A DNA stretch of 64,000 nt from an unidentified bacterial endosymbiont (GCF_918797525.1 NZ_OU963893.1:1178001-1242000); one strand, 5' to 3'. Positions 49,639 to 58,759 are shown, counted from the stretch's first letter. Program-made: numbers and translations. The notes: generated by a model from the letters alone, not told the origin.

Positions 49639-50661
49639 ATGTTACGACTCATGCGCAATGAACCTCGTGCAGCGCTTCTGCTGCTGGCTCTGGTAATGGC
49701 TAATCTGCTGGCCTGGGGATGGGCATGGCAAACCTTTAGCGGCAGCACGGCGCTGATGGCCGCAAGCCTGCTGGCATGGTGCTACGGTCTGCGTCACGCG
49801 GTGGATGCCGACCACATTGCGGCCATTGATACCGTCACGCGTAAGATGATGCAGCAGGGTAAACGCCCGTCTGGCGTGGGGGCGTGGTTTTCGCTGGGAC
49901 ACTCCACAATCGTGGTGCTGGCCTCTATCGCCATTGCTGCAACCGCCACGGCGTTCCAAAAAAATATGGCATGGTTTCACGAGACCGGTAGCCTGATTGG
50001 TACCGCCGTTTCAGCGACCTTCCTGCTGGCGATGGCGCTGGTCAATATGGTGATTTTGCGCGGGGTCTGGCGAAACTTCCAGGCGTTGAAAAACGGCCGT
50101 GCTTTGCAGGGTGACATCACATTGCCGGCGCAGGGCGGCGTAATGAACTGGCTGTTTGGCAAAACGTTCCGTCTGGTTAACAAGAGCTGGCAGATGTACC
50201 TGGTCGGTTTCCTGTTTGGTCTCGGGTTTGATACCGCGACGGAAGTGGGCGTGCTCGGGATCTCTGCCGCCAGCGCGTCAAACGGAATGTCGGTGTGGTC
50301 AATTATGATCTTCCCGGCACTCTTCGCCAGCGGCATGGCGCTGGTCGATACGCTTGATAATTTGCTGATGGTCGGGGCCTACGGCTGGGCATTCAACAAA
50401 CCGCAGCGCAAGCTCTACTACAATATGACCATCACCGGCACCTCTGTGGTGGTGGCGCTGTTTATCGGCGGGCTGGAAGCGCTGGGTCTGTTGATGGACA
50501 AATTCGCGCTCAGCGGCGGAGTCTGGGATCTCATTGGTGCGGTCAATGATAATCTTGGCAACGCCGGTTTTGCGGTGGTGGGGCTGTTTGTCGCCTGTTG
50601 GTTAGTTTCTATGGTTAATTATCGCTGGCGCGGCTACGACGCGCTGGTGGTGCGTTCCTGA
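49639..50661 (+). CDS. NiCoT-family nickel/cobalt transporter (HoxN/NixA type)
   Basis: High-affinity inner-membrane Ni2+ (or Co2+) permease. 340 residues from ATG 49639, eight helices. The family signature RHAVDADHIAAIDTVTRK (HX4DH, helix II) and LGHSTIVVLASIAIA (helix III) with GFLFGLGFDTATEV are present. It starts one base after hypF, so it is probably co-transcribed with hydN-hypF under FhlA control and supplies nickel for hydrogenase 3. Not present at this position in E. coli K-12. Its 3' end overlaps that of the convergent regulator gene by 28 bp. Confidence 0.93.
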   Translation: MLRLMRNEPRAALLLLALVMANLLAWGWAWQTFSGSTALMAASLLAWCYGLRHAVDADHIAAIDTVTRKMMQQGKRPSGVGAWFSLGHSTIVVLASIAIAATATAFQKNMAWFHETGSLIGTAVSATFLLAMALVNMVILRGVWRNFQALKNGRALQGDITLPAQGGVMNWLFGKTFRLVNKSWQMYLVGFLFGLGFDTATEVGVLGISAASASNGMSVWSIMIFPALFASGMALVDTLDNLLMVGAYGWAFNKPQRKLYYNMTITGTSVVVALFIGGLEALGLLMDKFALSGGVWDLIGAVNDNLGNAGFAVVGLFVACWLVSMVNYRWRGYDALVVRS

Positions 50662-52301
50662 ACGGGCGGTAGCCAGGCGCGAGTGAAATCGAGCCAGCCG
50701 CCGGCAGTCAGCACAATGTCCTGTACGTTTTCCATCGTGTTAATGCGATAGCGATAGTGAAACAGCGGCGCGCATGCGCCGCTTTCGAGCAGCGCACCAA
50801 AGAAAGCGGGCAGATGGTCATTCAGCTTCTCTTCACTCTCGCAGTAAGCCATTAATCTCTGTTTCGCTTCCTGCCAGGGGGCCTCGCCGAGTGAGGTCGC
50901 CCAGGCGGGCTCGTCAGTAAACCACTGCGCAAGGGCAAAGCCCGGCAGTTCGCCCGCCAGATAATCCCCCAGCAAGAGATCCGCCTGCGTCAGGGCATTA
51001 GGCGTATGCCACGCTTCACGATCTTTCCAGCTTAGGGTTAATTCGCAGCCATGCTTTTTCAGGTGAACCTGCAGCGCGCCCGTCAGTTCGCACAATTCAG
51101 GCGTGTGGTAACAGACCAGCGAAAGGGTGGCCGGAAGCGTGACCTCCCGGACGTACTGACATTCTGGTGCTGCAAGACCGGGCAGGATCTCGGTGTGGCA
51201 CTCAATATCATCCCGGTGGGCGAAGTGCTGACGGTTAATCGCGCCGATCTCCTGGCGCAGCCAGCCGGCCAGCGGCGCGGGTAGCCGGGCGTTAACCATT
51301 AACCAGGCGAACCCCCCGCTGATGGACGTAATGGCTTGCTGCGCATTTTGTCCCTTCCCGACGGTGATCCACGCCGGTTTTTGAGCACCTGTGCAGGTTC
51401 GCCAGAACTCAATTGCATGCAGCAGCGGATGCGTGGAAAAGTACCAGGGCTGGCGCTCAAGGCGCAAATAGTGCGAGTGATGGTGGGCTATAGCAAAAGG
51501 TCCGGCACCGATATCCGGCTGGAGCGGATGGGGCAGACGACAGACGTGATGGGCGAGACGATGCGCCAGCATGGCATCGGGCGTGTTCAGCGTTATTTCC
51601 AGACACCAGGGCGCGACAAGCGATGCCTCGCTGATATGCAATAGCCCTGCATTGCGAGCCGGGTCCGCCAGCGCCTGCTGGAGCGCGCTCAGAATATCTT
51701 CATCACTCACCGCCTGCCCGTTATGCCAGTGCGCGCCGCTGCGCAGATAAAAATGCCAGCAGCGTCGGTCTTCGCTGGCGTCCCAGTGGTGGGCTAAATC
51801 AGCTACCGGATGAGATTGACCAGCAGCATATCGCGTCAACCCCGCGTGTACGGCGCAGATAATATGCTGCTCGGCACGGCGGCGCTGCAGCGCCGGATGA
51901 AGCGACGTTAGCGGACGATACCAGGGAATACGCAGCGTTGGCTGGTGCTTAAGCCATTTTCCGCCCAAAAACGGCGTGATGATGTGGTGCAGGCTGGCCG
52001 GATCGCCATCTGCCAGCTGCAATGCGCTCTGATAATCCCCTTTCTCCAGGCAGGCATGCATCAACGGTGCGCTAAGCTCGCTGGTGGTCGCCATGCAGTG
52101 CAGCGTCGCGCGGTGACCACGACCCGGCTGGGCGCTCCAGCTAAGCCAGCCGCTCTGGGCAAGCTGGCGCAACAGGGTGCGTGCGTGGCGCTCACTGCAC
52201 AATGCCACCTCCGCAACTTCAGCAATCGTTGTGGGCTTTGGCTGTGCGCCGTAGTGCTGATAAAGCCGTTGATACTGGCGGATTTTCTGAAGCTGGCGCA
52301 T
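50634..52301 (-). CDS. SgrR-family transcriptional regulator (HTH plus solute-binding domain)
   Basis: 555 residues with the SgrR architecture: an N-terminal winged HTH (IAEVAEVALCSERHARTLLR, about 28-48) and an SBP_bac_5-like ligand domain (RIPWYRPLTSLHPALQRRRA, then RFWHFYLRSG-type WHFYLRSGAHWHNGQAVSDE). The C-terminal GGWLDFTRAWLPP aligns with the end of E. coli SgrR. SgrR senses glucose-phosphate stress and activates sgrS/sgrT. Canonical sgrR lies near tbpA, so this is probably a paralogue. It lies downstream of the EIIBC gene. Confidence 0.85.
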   Translation of the reverse strand: MRQLQKIRQYQRLYQHYGAQPKPTTIAEVAEVALCSERHARTLLRQLAQSGWLSWSAQPGRGHRATLHCMATTSELSAPLMHACLEKGDYQSALQLADGDPASLHHIITPFLGGKWLKHQPTLRIPWYRPLTSLHPALQRRRAEQHIICAVHAGLTRYAAGQSHPVADLAHHWDASEDRRCWHFYLRSGAHWHNGQAVSDEDILSALQQALADPARNAGLLHISEASLVAPWCLEITLNTPDAMLAHRLAHHVCRLPHPLQPDIGAGPFAIAHHHSHYLRLERQPWYFSTHPLLHAIEFWRTCTGAQKPAWITVGKGQNAQQAITSISGGFAWLMVNARLPAPLAGWLRQEIGAINRQHFAHRDDIECHTEILPGLAAPECQYVREVTLPATLSLVCYHTPELCELTGALQVHLKKHGCELTLSWKDREAWHTPNALTQADLLLGDYLAGELPGFALAQWFTDEPAWATSLGEAPWQEAKQRLMAYCESEEKLNDHLPAFFGALLESGACAPLFHYRYRINTMENVQDIVLTAGGWLDFTRAWLPPVQERTTSAS

Positions 52302-52395
52302 AGCGGAATACCGTTTCTGAAAAGGGCTCCTGAGAGTGTAGGGGGTTTTGCGGAATAAATAAGGGTGGGATAAATTAAGTATTCCGGTTTTAAAA

Positions 52396-52430
52396 TCCTC
52401 TCCTCTCCTCTCCTCTCCTCTCCTCTCCTC
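52396..52430. repeat. Seven tandem copies of TCCTC between EIIBC and the regulator
   Basis: A perfect 5-bp microsatellite, 35 bp long. It ends in a hairpin, TCTCCTC-TTC-GAGGAGA (52424-52440), which is the probable terminator of the leftward EIIBC gene, so the repeat looks like an expansion of the stem. It is about 95 bp upstream of the regulator start codon. Confidence 0.8.
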
Positions 52431-52453
52431 TTCGAGGAGAGGGTGAGTCTCTA

Positions 52454-53944
52454 TCAGTTTTCCATTTGCGCCCGAATTTTCAGCGCAATGCTTTCAGCCT
52501 GAGGCCCCAGAATAACCTGTGCATTCTGTGTACCCATTTTGAGAATGCCTTTGGCACCCAGTGTCTTCAGCACCGGTTCATCCAGCACGCTGTTGTCAAC
52601 CAGCGTCAGGCGCAGGCGCGTGATACAGGCGTCAACAATTTTCAGGTTCTGTTTACCGCCCAACGCGGCGATGTACTGGGTGATAGAGTCACTTTGATCG
52701 TCTGAATCACCCGTCACCGTGTCGTCATCTTCACGCCCTGGTGTTTTGAGCTTGAAGATGCGAATAGCGAAGCTGAACACCACAAAGTAGATAGCGAAGA
52801 ACAGGACAATCAGCGGGATCAAGATCCACGGCTTAGTGGCCAGCCCCCAGTTGAGAACGAAGTCGATGAGTCCTGCAGAGAAACCAAAGCCATGCAGTAC
52901 GCCGAGGCTGTTGGCCACTACCATGCTGACCCCTGCCAGAACCGCATGCAGTGCATAAAGCGCTGGGGCCAGGAACAGGAAGGAGAACTCGATAGGTTCG
53001 GTGATACCTGTCAGGAAGGTGGTCAGGGCCACGGAGAGCAGCATCCCGCCCACCGCAGAACGACGTGCTTTTGGCGCAGCAAAATACATCGCCAGCGCAG
53101 CACCCGGAAGACCACCCATAAAGATAGGGTACGCCCACGCCATGTAAACGCCCGCATGCGGGTCACCGGCGAAGAAGCGGTTCAGATCGCCGCGGGTTAA
53201 ATCGGTGGCAATCTGCGTAATGCTGGAACCGTCGATACCCGGTACGGCTCCGCCAACGACCAGACCTTTTACTACGTCAGGCGCCAGACAAATATTGTGC
53301 ACCGCGCTGGCGGCATCGTAGGTCACTTTCAGGCAGTCGCCAAGGCTAAACCAGAAGACGGAGTGCAGAATGTAGTGCAGGCCAAAGGGGATCAACGCGC
53401 GGTTGAGCACGCCATAAATAAACCATCCCGGCTCGCCGCTACGGGAAACCAGCAGACTGAAAGTATCAATACCGTGCTGTACGGAGGGCCAGACGTAGCC
53501 GCAGATCCAGGCGATAAACAGGCAGATAAGCCCGGTCATTATCGGTACCAGGCGCTTACCGGCAAAGAAGGCCAGGAAGTCTGGCAGTTTGGTATTCGAG
53601 AAGCGGTTATAGCAGTGACCTGCCACCACACCGGCAATGATCCCGGCAAAGAAGGACATGTTAATGGAGGAGTTGATCACCGCCGTGGCTTTGGTGAGCA
53701 CCAGAAAACCGACGGCACCGGCCAGCGCCGCAGCCCCCGCGCTGTCTTTTGCCAGACCGATGGCAATGCCCAGGGCAAATAGCAACGGCAGGTTATCGAA
53801 GATGCCGCCACCCGCGCTGGCAATGAAAGGAATATTAAACACATCAGGCTGACCGAGGCGTAATAATATGGCCGCAACTGGCAGGGTTGCGATAGGCAGC
53901 ATCAGGGCTTTACCCAGACGCTGCAGATAACTAAAAGCATTCAT
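52454..53944 (-). CDS. PTS permease EIIBC of the glucose/N-acetylglucosamine family
   Basis: Sugar permease with phosphorylation. 496 residues from ATG 53944 (MNAFSYLQRLGKALMLPIAT); a TTG five codons earlier is possible. EIIC has about ten helices with GITEPIEFSFLF and GLPGAALAMYFAAPKARR; EIIB at the C-terminus carries the phosphocysteine in VDACITRLRLTLVD. There is no EIIA, as in PtsG, so it should use EIIA-Glc. Closer in feel to NagE than PtsG, but substrate is not determined. Neighbours: SgrR-like regulator and an SgrT-like small protein. Confidence 0.88.
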   Translation of the reverse strand: MNAFSYLQRLGKALMLPIATLPVAAILLRLGQPDVFNIPFIASAGGGIFDNLPLLFALGIAIGLAKDSAGAAALAGAVGFLVLTKATAVINSSINMSFFAGIIAGVVAGHCYNRFSNTKLPDFLAFFAGKRLVPIMTGLICLFIAWICGYVWPSVQHGIDTFSLLVSRSGEPGWFIYGVLNRALIPFGLHYILHSVFWFSLGDCLKVTYDAASAVHNICLAPDVVKGLVVGGAVPGIDGSSITQIATDLTRGDLNRFFAGDPHAGVYMAWAYPIFMGGLPGAALAMYFAAPKARRSAVGGMLLSVALTTFLTGITEPIEFSFLFLAPALYALHAVLAGVSMVVANSLGVLHGFGFSAGLIDFVLNWGLATKPWILIPLIVLFFAIYFVVFSFAIRIFKLKTPGREDDDTVTGDSDDQSDSITQYIAALGGKQNLKIVDACITRLRLTLVDNSVLDEPVLKTLGAKGILKMGTQNAQVILGPQAESIALKIRAQMEN

Positions 53945-54119
53945 GAGAAAGGATTCCAAAGAGGACTTAATTCACGAAGGAAAATAACAGGTTTTATATT
54001 AATGTGAAAGCGCGAGGAATAAAAATGTGATGAAGGATAAATTAATCTCCTTTATATTTTCTCGGTGAATGTTTTATGTAATTAATAATGATTTGTTGAA
54101 TGGTTGGTTCCGGTTTTAT

Positions 54120-54150
54120 GCCGGGTAGCGCTGCGCTTTCCCGGCCTGCA
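54120..54150. repeat. REP-type palindromic element
   Basis: GCCGGGTAGCGCTGCGCTTT followed by CCCGGCCTGCA forms the typical enterobacterial REP hairpin (GCCGGG / CCCGGC). It lies between the SgrT-like gene and the EIIBC gene and may separate or stabilise their transcripts. Confidence 0.75.
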
Positions 54151-54157
54151 TAACCCG

Positions 54158-54319
54158 TCAGTCTCGTTTAGTCGTGCTCAGCGGTAGCATTAATTCGCGC
54201 AGGCGTGCTACGCGTGCTTCCGGGCTGAGGTAAAGCCAGCGAAATAAAATACGTTCCGCTTTACGGGATTGTTTAAAATAGTGAGCAAGATAGTTAATTT
54301 CTTTACTGAATGTGGCCAT
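54158..54319 (-). CDS. SgrT-like small protein (candidate inhibitor of PTS sugar uptake)
   Basis: 53 residues (MATFSKEINYLAHYFKQSRK ... ILFRWLYLSPEARVARLREL MLPLSTTKRD). GGAG lies 7 bp before ATG 54319; an extra ATG precedes it. E. coli SgrT, recalled as 43 residues, shares HYF, then K, a hydrophobic-RWL stretch, P, R, L and LM in the same order (HYF-x4-K, RWL, P, R, LxxLM). SgrT binds and inhibits PtsG. Adjacent to an EIIBC gene and an SgrR-like gene, which strengthens the match. No SgrS-like pairing region or terminator was found. Confidence 0.55.
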   Translation of the reverse strand: MATFSKEINYLAHYFKQSRKAERILFRWLYLSPEARVARLRELMLPLSTTKRD

Positions 54320-54421
54320 CATAATTCTCCGGCTAATTACGCTTTTTCAGGTTAAGCCAGAGTCAGGGATTAAAACAGGTTGATGTTTTTGAGGTGTTCC
54401 GTATTTATGCGCGGGCAAATG

Positions 54422-54444
54422 AAAAAGCCCCGGGACAGCGGGGC
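54422..54444 (-). terminator. Rho-independent terminator after the norW remnant
   Basis: On the minus strand GCCCCG pairs with CGGGGC across a 6-base loop, followed by TTTTT. It ended the former norVW transcript and insulates the SgrT-like gene. Confidence 0.85.
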
Positions 54445-54470
54445 GGAGGACAAATAATCCTGACGTTAAG

Positions 54471-54867
54471 CTAACGTGGCAAAAGACAAAAGATTATGCG
54501 GGCAGGGATTTCAACAGCGCGAAAGCCCGTTTCTGTTTTGCTCAGGCTGCGTAGTTGAGATTTCAGCAGCAGATGCATGCCCATATCGGTCAGACGATGC
54601 TGTAAGCGACTGCTCACTTCTGCGGGCATAAGCGCGGATAAAATACTTGCCGCGTGGTCGACCAGCATGATGGCTTTACCTGCCCGGCAGAAATCCATTG
54701 CCAGCTCGGTGCCAATCAATCCACCGCCGATAATCTGGTTTGTGGTACTCATCCATGCTGTCGGCGGCGATCACCGTCAACGGCACGTGAGCATTCTGTT
54801 TGCGGATATTTTTCACCAGCTGACGGGCGGCAAAACCCGAGCCGATGATAACGATGCCGTTGCTCAT
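54471..54867 (-). pseudogene. norW: norW remnant (NO reductase FlRd-NAD+ reductase)
   Basis: The start reads [19 protein letters not shown] and DEYHKPD, then a deletion of roughly 85 codons shifts the frame into [20 protein letters not shown] and [20 protein letters not shown]. The C-terminal half, including the rest of the FAD/NAD domain, is gone. Overlaps the end of the norV remnant by the usual ATGA-like junction. Non-functional. Confidence 0.9.
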
Positions 54868-55221
54868 TTTGCCTCCGTCGCCAGTTCGTCAAAGACCGCT
54901 TTCCCGAGGGAACACTCCGGGCAAAGGAAGTTGTCCGGCACGTCGCACCACGGTGAGCCTGGGACAACATCTTGCAGCGGCTCGCCCAGCTCAGCGTCGT
55001 ATAACGTTGGTGATAATGTCGATTTTATCGCTACGCGCCACGTTGAACATTTTCACCGCCACGATCCGGGTTGGGTTTTCACACCATACCACGCCGTGGA
55101 AGGTGGTAATCATCTCCACCGGCAGGTTAAAGCCGAGGATCTCGGTGATTTTTGGCGTCACCAGACGGCTGAACGGAGTCAGAATATTGGCATAGTAGCG
55201 CTGGCCGAAGGCGTCGTTACT
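54864..55221 (-). pseudogene. norV: norV remnant (flavorubredoxin NO reductase)
   Basis: Three short pieces of NorV are joined: SNDAFGQ plus [20 protein letters not shown] and [17 protein letters not shown]; then [20 protein letters not shown]; then the rubredoxin end [20 protein letters not shown]. The diiron N-terminal region, most of the flavodoxin domain and half of rubredoxin are deleted. The breakpoints look like small deletions between short matching sequences. Non-functional. Confidence 0.9.
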
Positions 55222-55247
55222 ATTGAGCTGGTGGCGCACGCCGGGAT

Positions 55248-55758
55248 GATTGCTCTTTCTCCGGGCATGGAACAGATTAAAAAAGAGATAGCTATTGTCG
55301 CGGCCTCGGATTTGAACGTGCTGATTTCGGTGAAACCGGCACCGGTAAGGAGCTGGTGGTGAAATCGATTCATGAGGCCTCGCCGCGTGCGGTGAATCCG
55401 CTGGTGTACCTCAATTGCACGGCGTTGCCCGAAAGCGTGGCGGAAAGTGAGCTATTCGGTCACGTCAAAGGGGCGTTTACCGGGGCCATCAGCAACCGCA
55501 GCGGCAAGTTCGAAATGGCGGATAACGGCACGCTGTTTCTTGATGAAATTGGCGAACTGTCACTCTCTTTACAGGCGCAAATTATTGCGCGTATTGCAGT
55601 ACGGCGATATTCAACGCGTGGGGGACGATCGCAACTTAAGGGTGGACGTGCGCGTGCTGGAGCAGAACCACCGTAGCTGGGCGGCGTGCGCCCGTACGCT
55701 GGAAATTGACGTTGCCAACCTGCACAGGCTGGCGAAGCGTCTGGGCCTGAAGGGTTAG
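55248..55758 (+). pseudogene. norR: norR remnant (NO-responsive sigma-54 activator)
   Basis: The GAF sensor domain is gone; homology begins at [21 protein letters not shown] one-base loss breaks Walker A (GETGTGKEL is readable only in a new frame), then [15 protein letters not shown] and [20 protein letters not shown] follow. A one-base gain near 55575 shifts to [21 protein letters not shown] deletion then joins directly to the Fis-type end [20 protein letters not shown]. Its stop overlaps the convergent gutQ stop by 4 bp. Confidence 0.9.
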
Positions 55759-56720
55759 ATGATCCCGGCCTGGTAGAAATCCTGCAGGTTGATGGCGCCG
55801 CACAATCTGCCGCTGTCATCCACCACCGGAGCAGCGGTGATTTTGCGTTTCATTAACACCTCTTTGGCTTCAATGGCGCGGCTGTCGGCGTTCAGCGTCA
55901 GCCCGCCTTTCGTCATCGCCTGCGACACCGGCAGTTCCAGCTTGCCGCCACCCACCAGCCAGCGGCGCAGGTCCCCGTCGGTAAAGACACCGTTAACCCG
56001 CTCGTTTTCATCACAGACGGCGACCAGTCCCAGCCCGGTGCGGCTCAGCTCCAGCATGGCGTCCATCACGCTGGTGTTGAGTTTAACCTGCGGAATGGCA
56101 TCCCCGCTGCGCATTAGGTGGTGCACTTTATTGAGCAGACGAGCCCCGAGCGCGCCTGCCGGATGGGAACGGGCGAAATCTTCTTCGTTAAAGCCGCGCG
56201 CCTGCATTACGGCCATCGCCAGCGCGTCGCCCATCATCAGGGTGCTTACGGTGCTGGAGGTCGGGGCGAGGTGCATCGGGCAGGCCTCGCGCTCAACGGA
56301 AATATCCAGCGTGGCTTTGGCGGCCAGCGCCAGCGGCGAGCGAGCTTTACCGGTCATCGCCAGCAGGGCGACCGATTTTTCCTGCAGACGCGGGATGATG
56401 AGATCCAGCTCTTTCGCTGAGCCGGAGTAGGAGATAAACAGCATCACGTCGCGGCTTTCGATCATCCCGAGATCGCCGTGCAGCGCCTCAGCCGGATGAA
56501 CGAAGAAAGCAGGCGTGCCGGTGCTGGCAAGCGTGGCGGCAATCTTCTTGCCGATGTGGCCAGATTTACCAATACCCGCCACAATCACTTTGCCTTCGCA
56601 CTGGATAAGGGTATTTGCCGCGCGAACAAAATCTTCGCCCAGGCGGTCCGGCAGGCGACTGGCTTCATGGAGTTCCAGCATCAGGGTCTGGCGGCCTGTG
56701 TTTAACAGAAAATCACTCAT
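55755..56720 (-). CDS. gutQ: Arabinose 5-phosphate isomerase GutQ (KdsD paralogue)
   Basis: Interconverts ribulose 5-phosphate and arabinose 5-phosphate. 321 residues. SIS domain ([49 protein letters not shown]) followed by two CBS domains (about 205-320). Overlaps srlR by 8 bp and is the last gene of the sorbitol operon. Confidence 0.96.
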   Translation of the reverse strand: MSDFLLNTGRQTLMLELHEASRLPDRLGEDFVRAANTLIQCEGKVIVAGIGKSGHIGKKIAATLASTGTPAFFVHPAEALHGDLGMIESRDVMLFISYSGSAKELDLIIPRLQEKSVALLAMTGKARSPLALAAKATLDISVEREACPMHLAPTSSTVSTLMMGDALAMAVMQARGFNEEDFARSHPAGALGARLLNKVHHLMRSGDAIPQVKLNTSVMDAMLELSRTGLGLVAVCDENERVNGVFTDGDLRRWLVGGGKLELPVSQAMTKGGLTLNADSRAIEAKEVLMKRKITAAPVVDDSGRLCGAINLQDFYQAGII

Positions 56721-57486
56721 CTCGTTCTCCGGTTACGATCACATCGATTCCTTTCTCTTCCAGCGCGGTTTTGAACGCCGGATCAATACCTGCGTCGGTA
56801 ATCAGTTTATCAACGCTTTCCAGGCTACAGACAATGTTGGGGCTTTTACGCCCAAACTTCGAGGAGTCTGCCATTAAAATCACTTCCCGCGCAGCATTGC
56901 ACATGGCTTTACTGACGCTGAACACCTCGTTGAAGGTGGTTACTCCTGCATTCAGGTCGATACCGTCGGTGCCCATAAAGAGTTTATCAAAGCTGAAGTG
57001 ATCGAAGGCATTCTCTGCCAGTTGGCCGTGAAAAGATGCCGATTTTTTACGGAACGTGCCGCCGGGCATCAGGATAGTTTGCTCGCTGTCGAATTCCGTC
57101 AGGGCGTTGACGATGTGCAGGCTGTTGGTCATCACCGTGATGTTATTAAAACGGCTGAGCAGGGGGATCATCTGCAGGACGGTGCTGCCCGCATCCAGAA
57201 TAATGGAGTCGCCATCATGGATAAATTTTACGGCGGCGTCGGCAATCAGCGCTTTTTGGCGGGTATTGATCAGCGTTTTATGATCGATAGGTGGGTCGGC
57301 CTCGTCTTTGTTGAGCACCACGCCGCCATAGGTTCGAATGACTGCGCCAGAGTTCTCGAGCAATACTAGGTCTTTGCGTATTGTCGTGCCGGTGGTGTCA
57401 AAGTAGTGGGCCAGTTCTTCTACCGAGCACTTTCCCTGTTTTTGCAGATGCTCCAGAATAGCCGCCTGCCGCTGACGTGGTTTCAT
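56713..57486 (-). CDS. srlR: Sorbitol operon repressor SrlR (GutR, DeoR family)
   Basis: 257 residues. N-terminal DeoR HTH ([20 protein letters not shown], then [16 protein letters not shown]) and a C-terminal phosphosugar-binding domain ([28 protein letters not shown]). Represses srlAEBD and, with the activator GutM, sets glucitol control. Confidence 0.96.
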   Translation of the reverse strand: MKPRQRQAAILEHLQKQGKCSVEELAHYFDTTGTTIRKDLVLLENSGAVIRTYGGVVLNKDEADPPIDHKTLINTRQKALIADAAVKFIHDGDSIILDAGSTVLQMIPLLSRFNNITVMTNSLHIVNALTEFDSEQTILMPGGTFRKKSASFHGQLAENAFDHFSFDKLFMGTDGIDLNAGVTTFNEVFSVSKAMCNAAREVILMADSSKFGRKSPNIVCSLESVDKLITDAGIDPAFKTALEEKGIDVIVTGERDE

Positions 57487-57549
57487 AGGCGCTTCGTTCC
57501 TTACGTTGCGAAATGATAATTTCGCAAGCTTATAGCGTTCACAACGAAA

Positions 57550-57909
57550 TTACCCATGTTTCAGTTTAAGCGCTAATGATAGTGCATTCCGACAGAGTGA
57601 ATCATGGGGAAAGATCACATCGGGCTGCAATTCCTGCAATGCCAGGCCGTTAATTGCCTGGATTTTCGCTGGTCTGGCAAACACGGTCATACCGCGTATG
57701 AGCAGTGAATCGCACACCCGGTTTTGATCATCCAGCGCAATCGCGACGACGACCCGCGGTTTGAAGCGGCCGCCGGAACGTCCTACGCCTATGCGTCCTT
57801 TCTGACACAGTGCCTCGAACGCGCGGTTAAATTGATGAATTTGCCAGCCGCCCAATGCCAGTTGGCAGCACCAGGCGAGGCCGGCGACGGTAATTAATGC
57901 GGTGACCAT
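57550..57909 (-). CDS. gutM: Sorbitol operon activator GutM
   Basis: 119 residues from ATG 57909 (MVTALITVAGLAWCCQLALG), with GGAG in front; an ATG four codons earlier lacks one. N-terminal hydrophobic segment, then a conserved basic stretch (GVGRSGGRFKPRVVVAIALD). It activates the srl operon in E. coli; the mechanism is unclear, and the membrane-like N-terminus is unusual for a transcription factor. Confidence 0.94.
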   Translation of the reverse strand: MVTALITVAGLAWCCQLALGGWQIHQFNRAFEALCQKGRIGVGRSGGRFKPRVVVAIALDDQNRVCDSLLIRGMTVFARPAKIQAINGLALQELQPDVIFPHDSLCRNALSLALKLKHG

Positions 57910-57921
57910 AAATAGCTCCAT

Positions 57922-57965
57922 TTAATTCCCCCCTTCCCGGAGGGGAGAGGGGCAAAAAAACGCGA
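57922..57965 (-). other. GC-rich hairpin between srlD and gutM
   Basis: On the minus strand the srlD stop is followed by a T tract and CCCCT-CCGGGA-AGGGG, a 5-bp stem. It could be a partial attenuator or RNA processing site that separates expression of the structural and regulatory genes. Evidence is structural only. Confidence 0.35.
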
Positions 57966-58745
57966 TCAAAACATCACTTGCCCACCGGTCACGTTGATCG
58001 ACTGTCCGGTGCAGTAAGAGGCTTTCGGGCTGGCATAAAACAGCAGCATATTCAGCACGTCCTGATAGTCGCACCCGCGCTTGAGCGGGACTTTATCGAT
58101 GTAATACTGCTCCACTTCGTCAGCGTGAATGCCGAGCTTGGTGGCGTACTGCGGCAACAAGGACTGGAACATCGGCGATTTCAGCAGGTTACCCAGCATC
58201 AGCGAGTGAACTGTGATGCCGTATTCGGCCAGATCCAGCGCCAGTGACTGCGTCAGCCCGACGCCGCCAAATTTCGCGGCGCTGTAGCCCGAGTTATGTT
58301 TACTGCCCACTTTGCCCGACTTGGAGTTGATCTGAATGATGCGTCCCTGAATGCCGTCGCGGATCATCAGGCGAGAAAACTCGCGTGCGCAAAGGAAGTA
58401 GCCGACCAGGTTAACCTGCAGCGAGCGGTCGAAATCTCCCAGTGCGAATTCGCTGATAAACGCCGCTTTCGCTATCCCCGCGCTGTAGACCAGCAGATCG
58501 GTACGCCCAAAAATCTCGTCTACGCTGCGGGCGAGCGCCATTACGCTCTGCTCGCTGGTGGCGTCGGCGCCAAATCCGTACGCCCTCCCTTCACCAAACG
58601 CGGTGTTGATGGTATCCGCCACGCGGGCGGCTTTCTCACTTTGAATATCAACTACCGCCACGCGGTAACCCTCAGCGGCAAGCCCACGGCAGAGGAACTC
58701 GCCTAAGGTTTGTCCCCCACCAATGACAACGGCAACCTGACTCAT
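57966..58745 (-). CDS. srlD: Sorbitol-6-phosphate 2-dehydrogenase SrlD
   Basis: Oxidises D-sorbitol 6-phosphate to fructose 6-phosphate with NAD+. 259 residues, the E. coli length; short-chain dehydrogenase fold with N-terminal VVIGGGQTLGEFLCRGLA and the catalytic YSAAKFGG. Between srlB and gutM. Confidence 0.96.
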   Translation of the reverse strand: MSQVAVVIGGGQTLGEFLCRGLAAEGYRVAVVDIQSEKAARVADTINTAFGEGRAYGFGADATSEQSVMALARSVDEIFGRTDLLVYSAGIAKAAFISEFALGDFDRSLQVNLVGYFLCAREFSRLMIRDGIQGRIIQINSKSGKVGSKHNSGYSAAKFGGVGLTQSLALDLAEYGITVHSLMLGNLLKSPMFQSLLPQYATKLGIHADEVEQYYIDKVPLKRGCDYQDVLNMLLFYASPKASYCTGQSINVTGGQVMF

Positions 58746-58759
58746 GTGTCTCTCCTTAA

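Noticed and set aside
52396..52430. CRISPR-like array
   Set aside because: The repeat unit is 5 bp with no spacers; it is a simple microsatellite, and no cas genes are present in the window.
54577..55362. 261-codon plus-strand ORF across the norVW remnants
   Set aside because: Antisense to the decayed norW/norV pieces; only its last part, in the norR frame, has homology.
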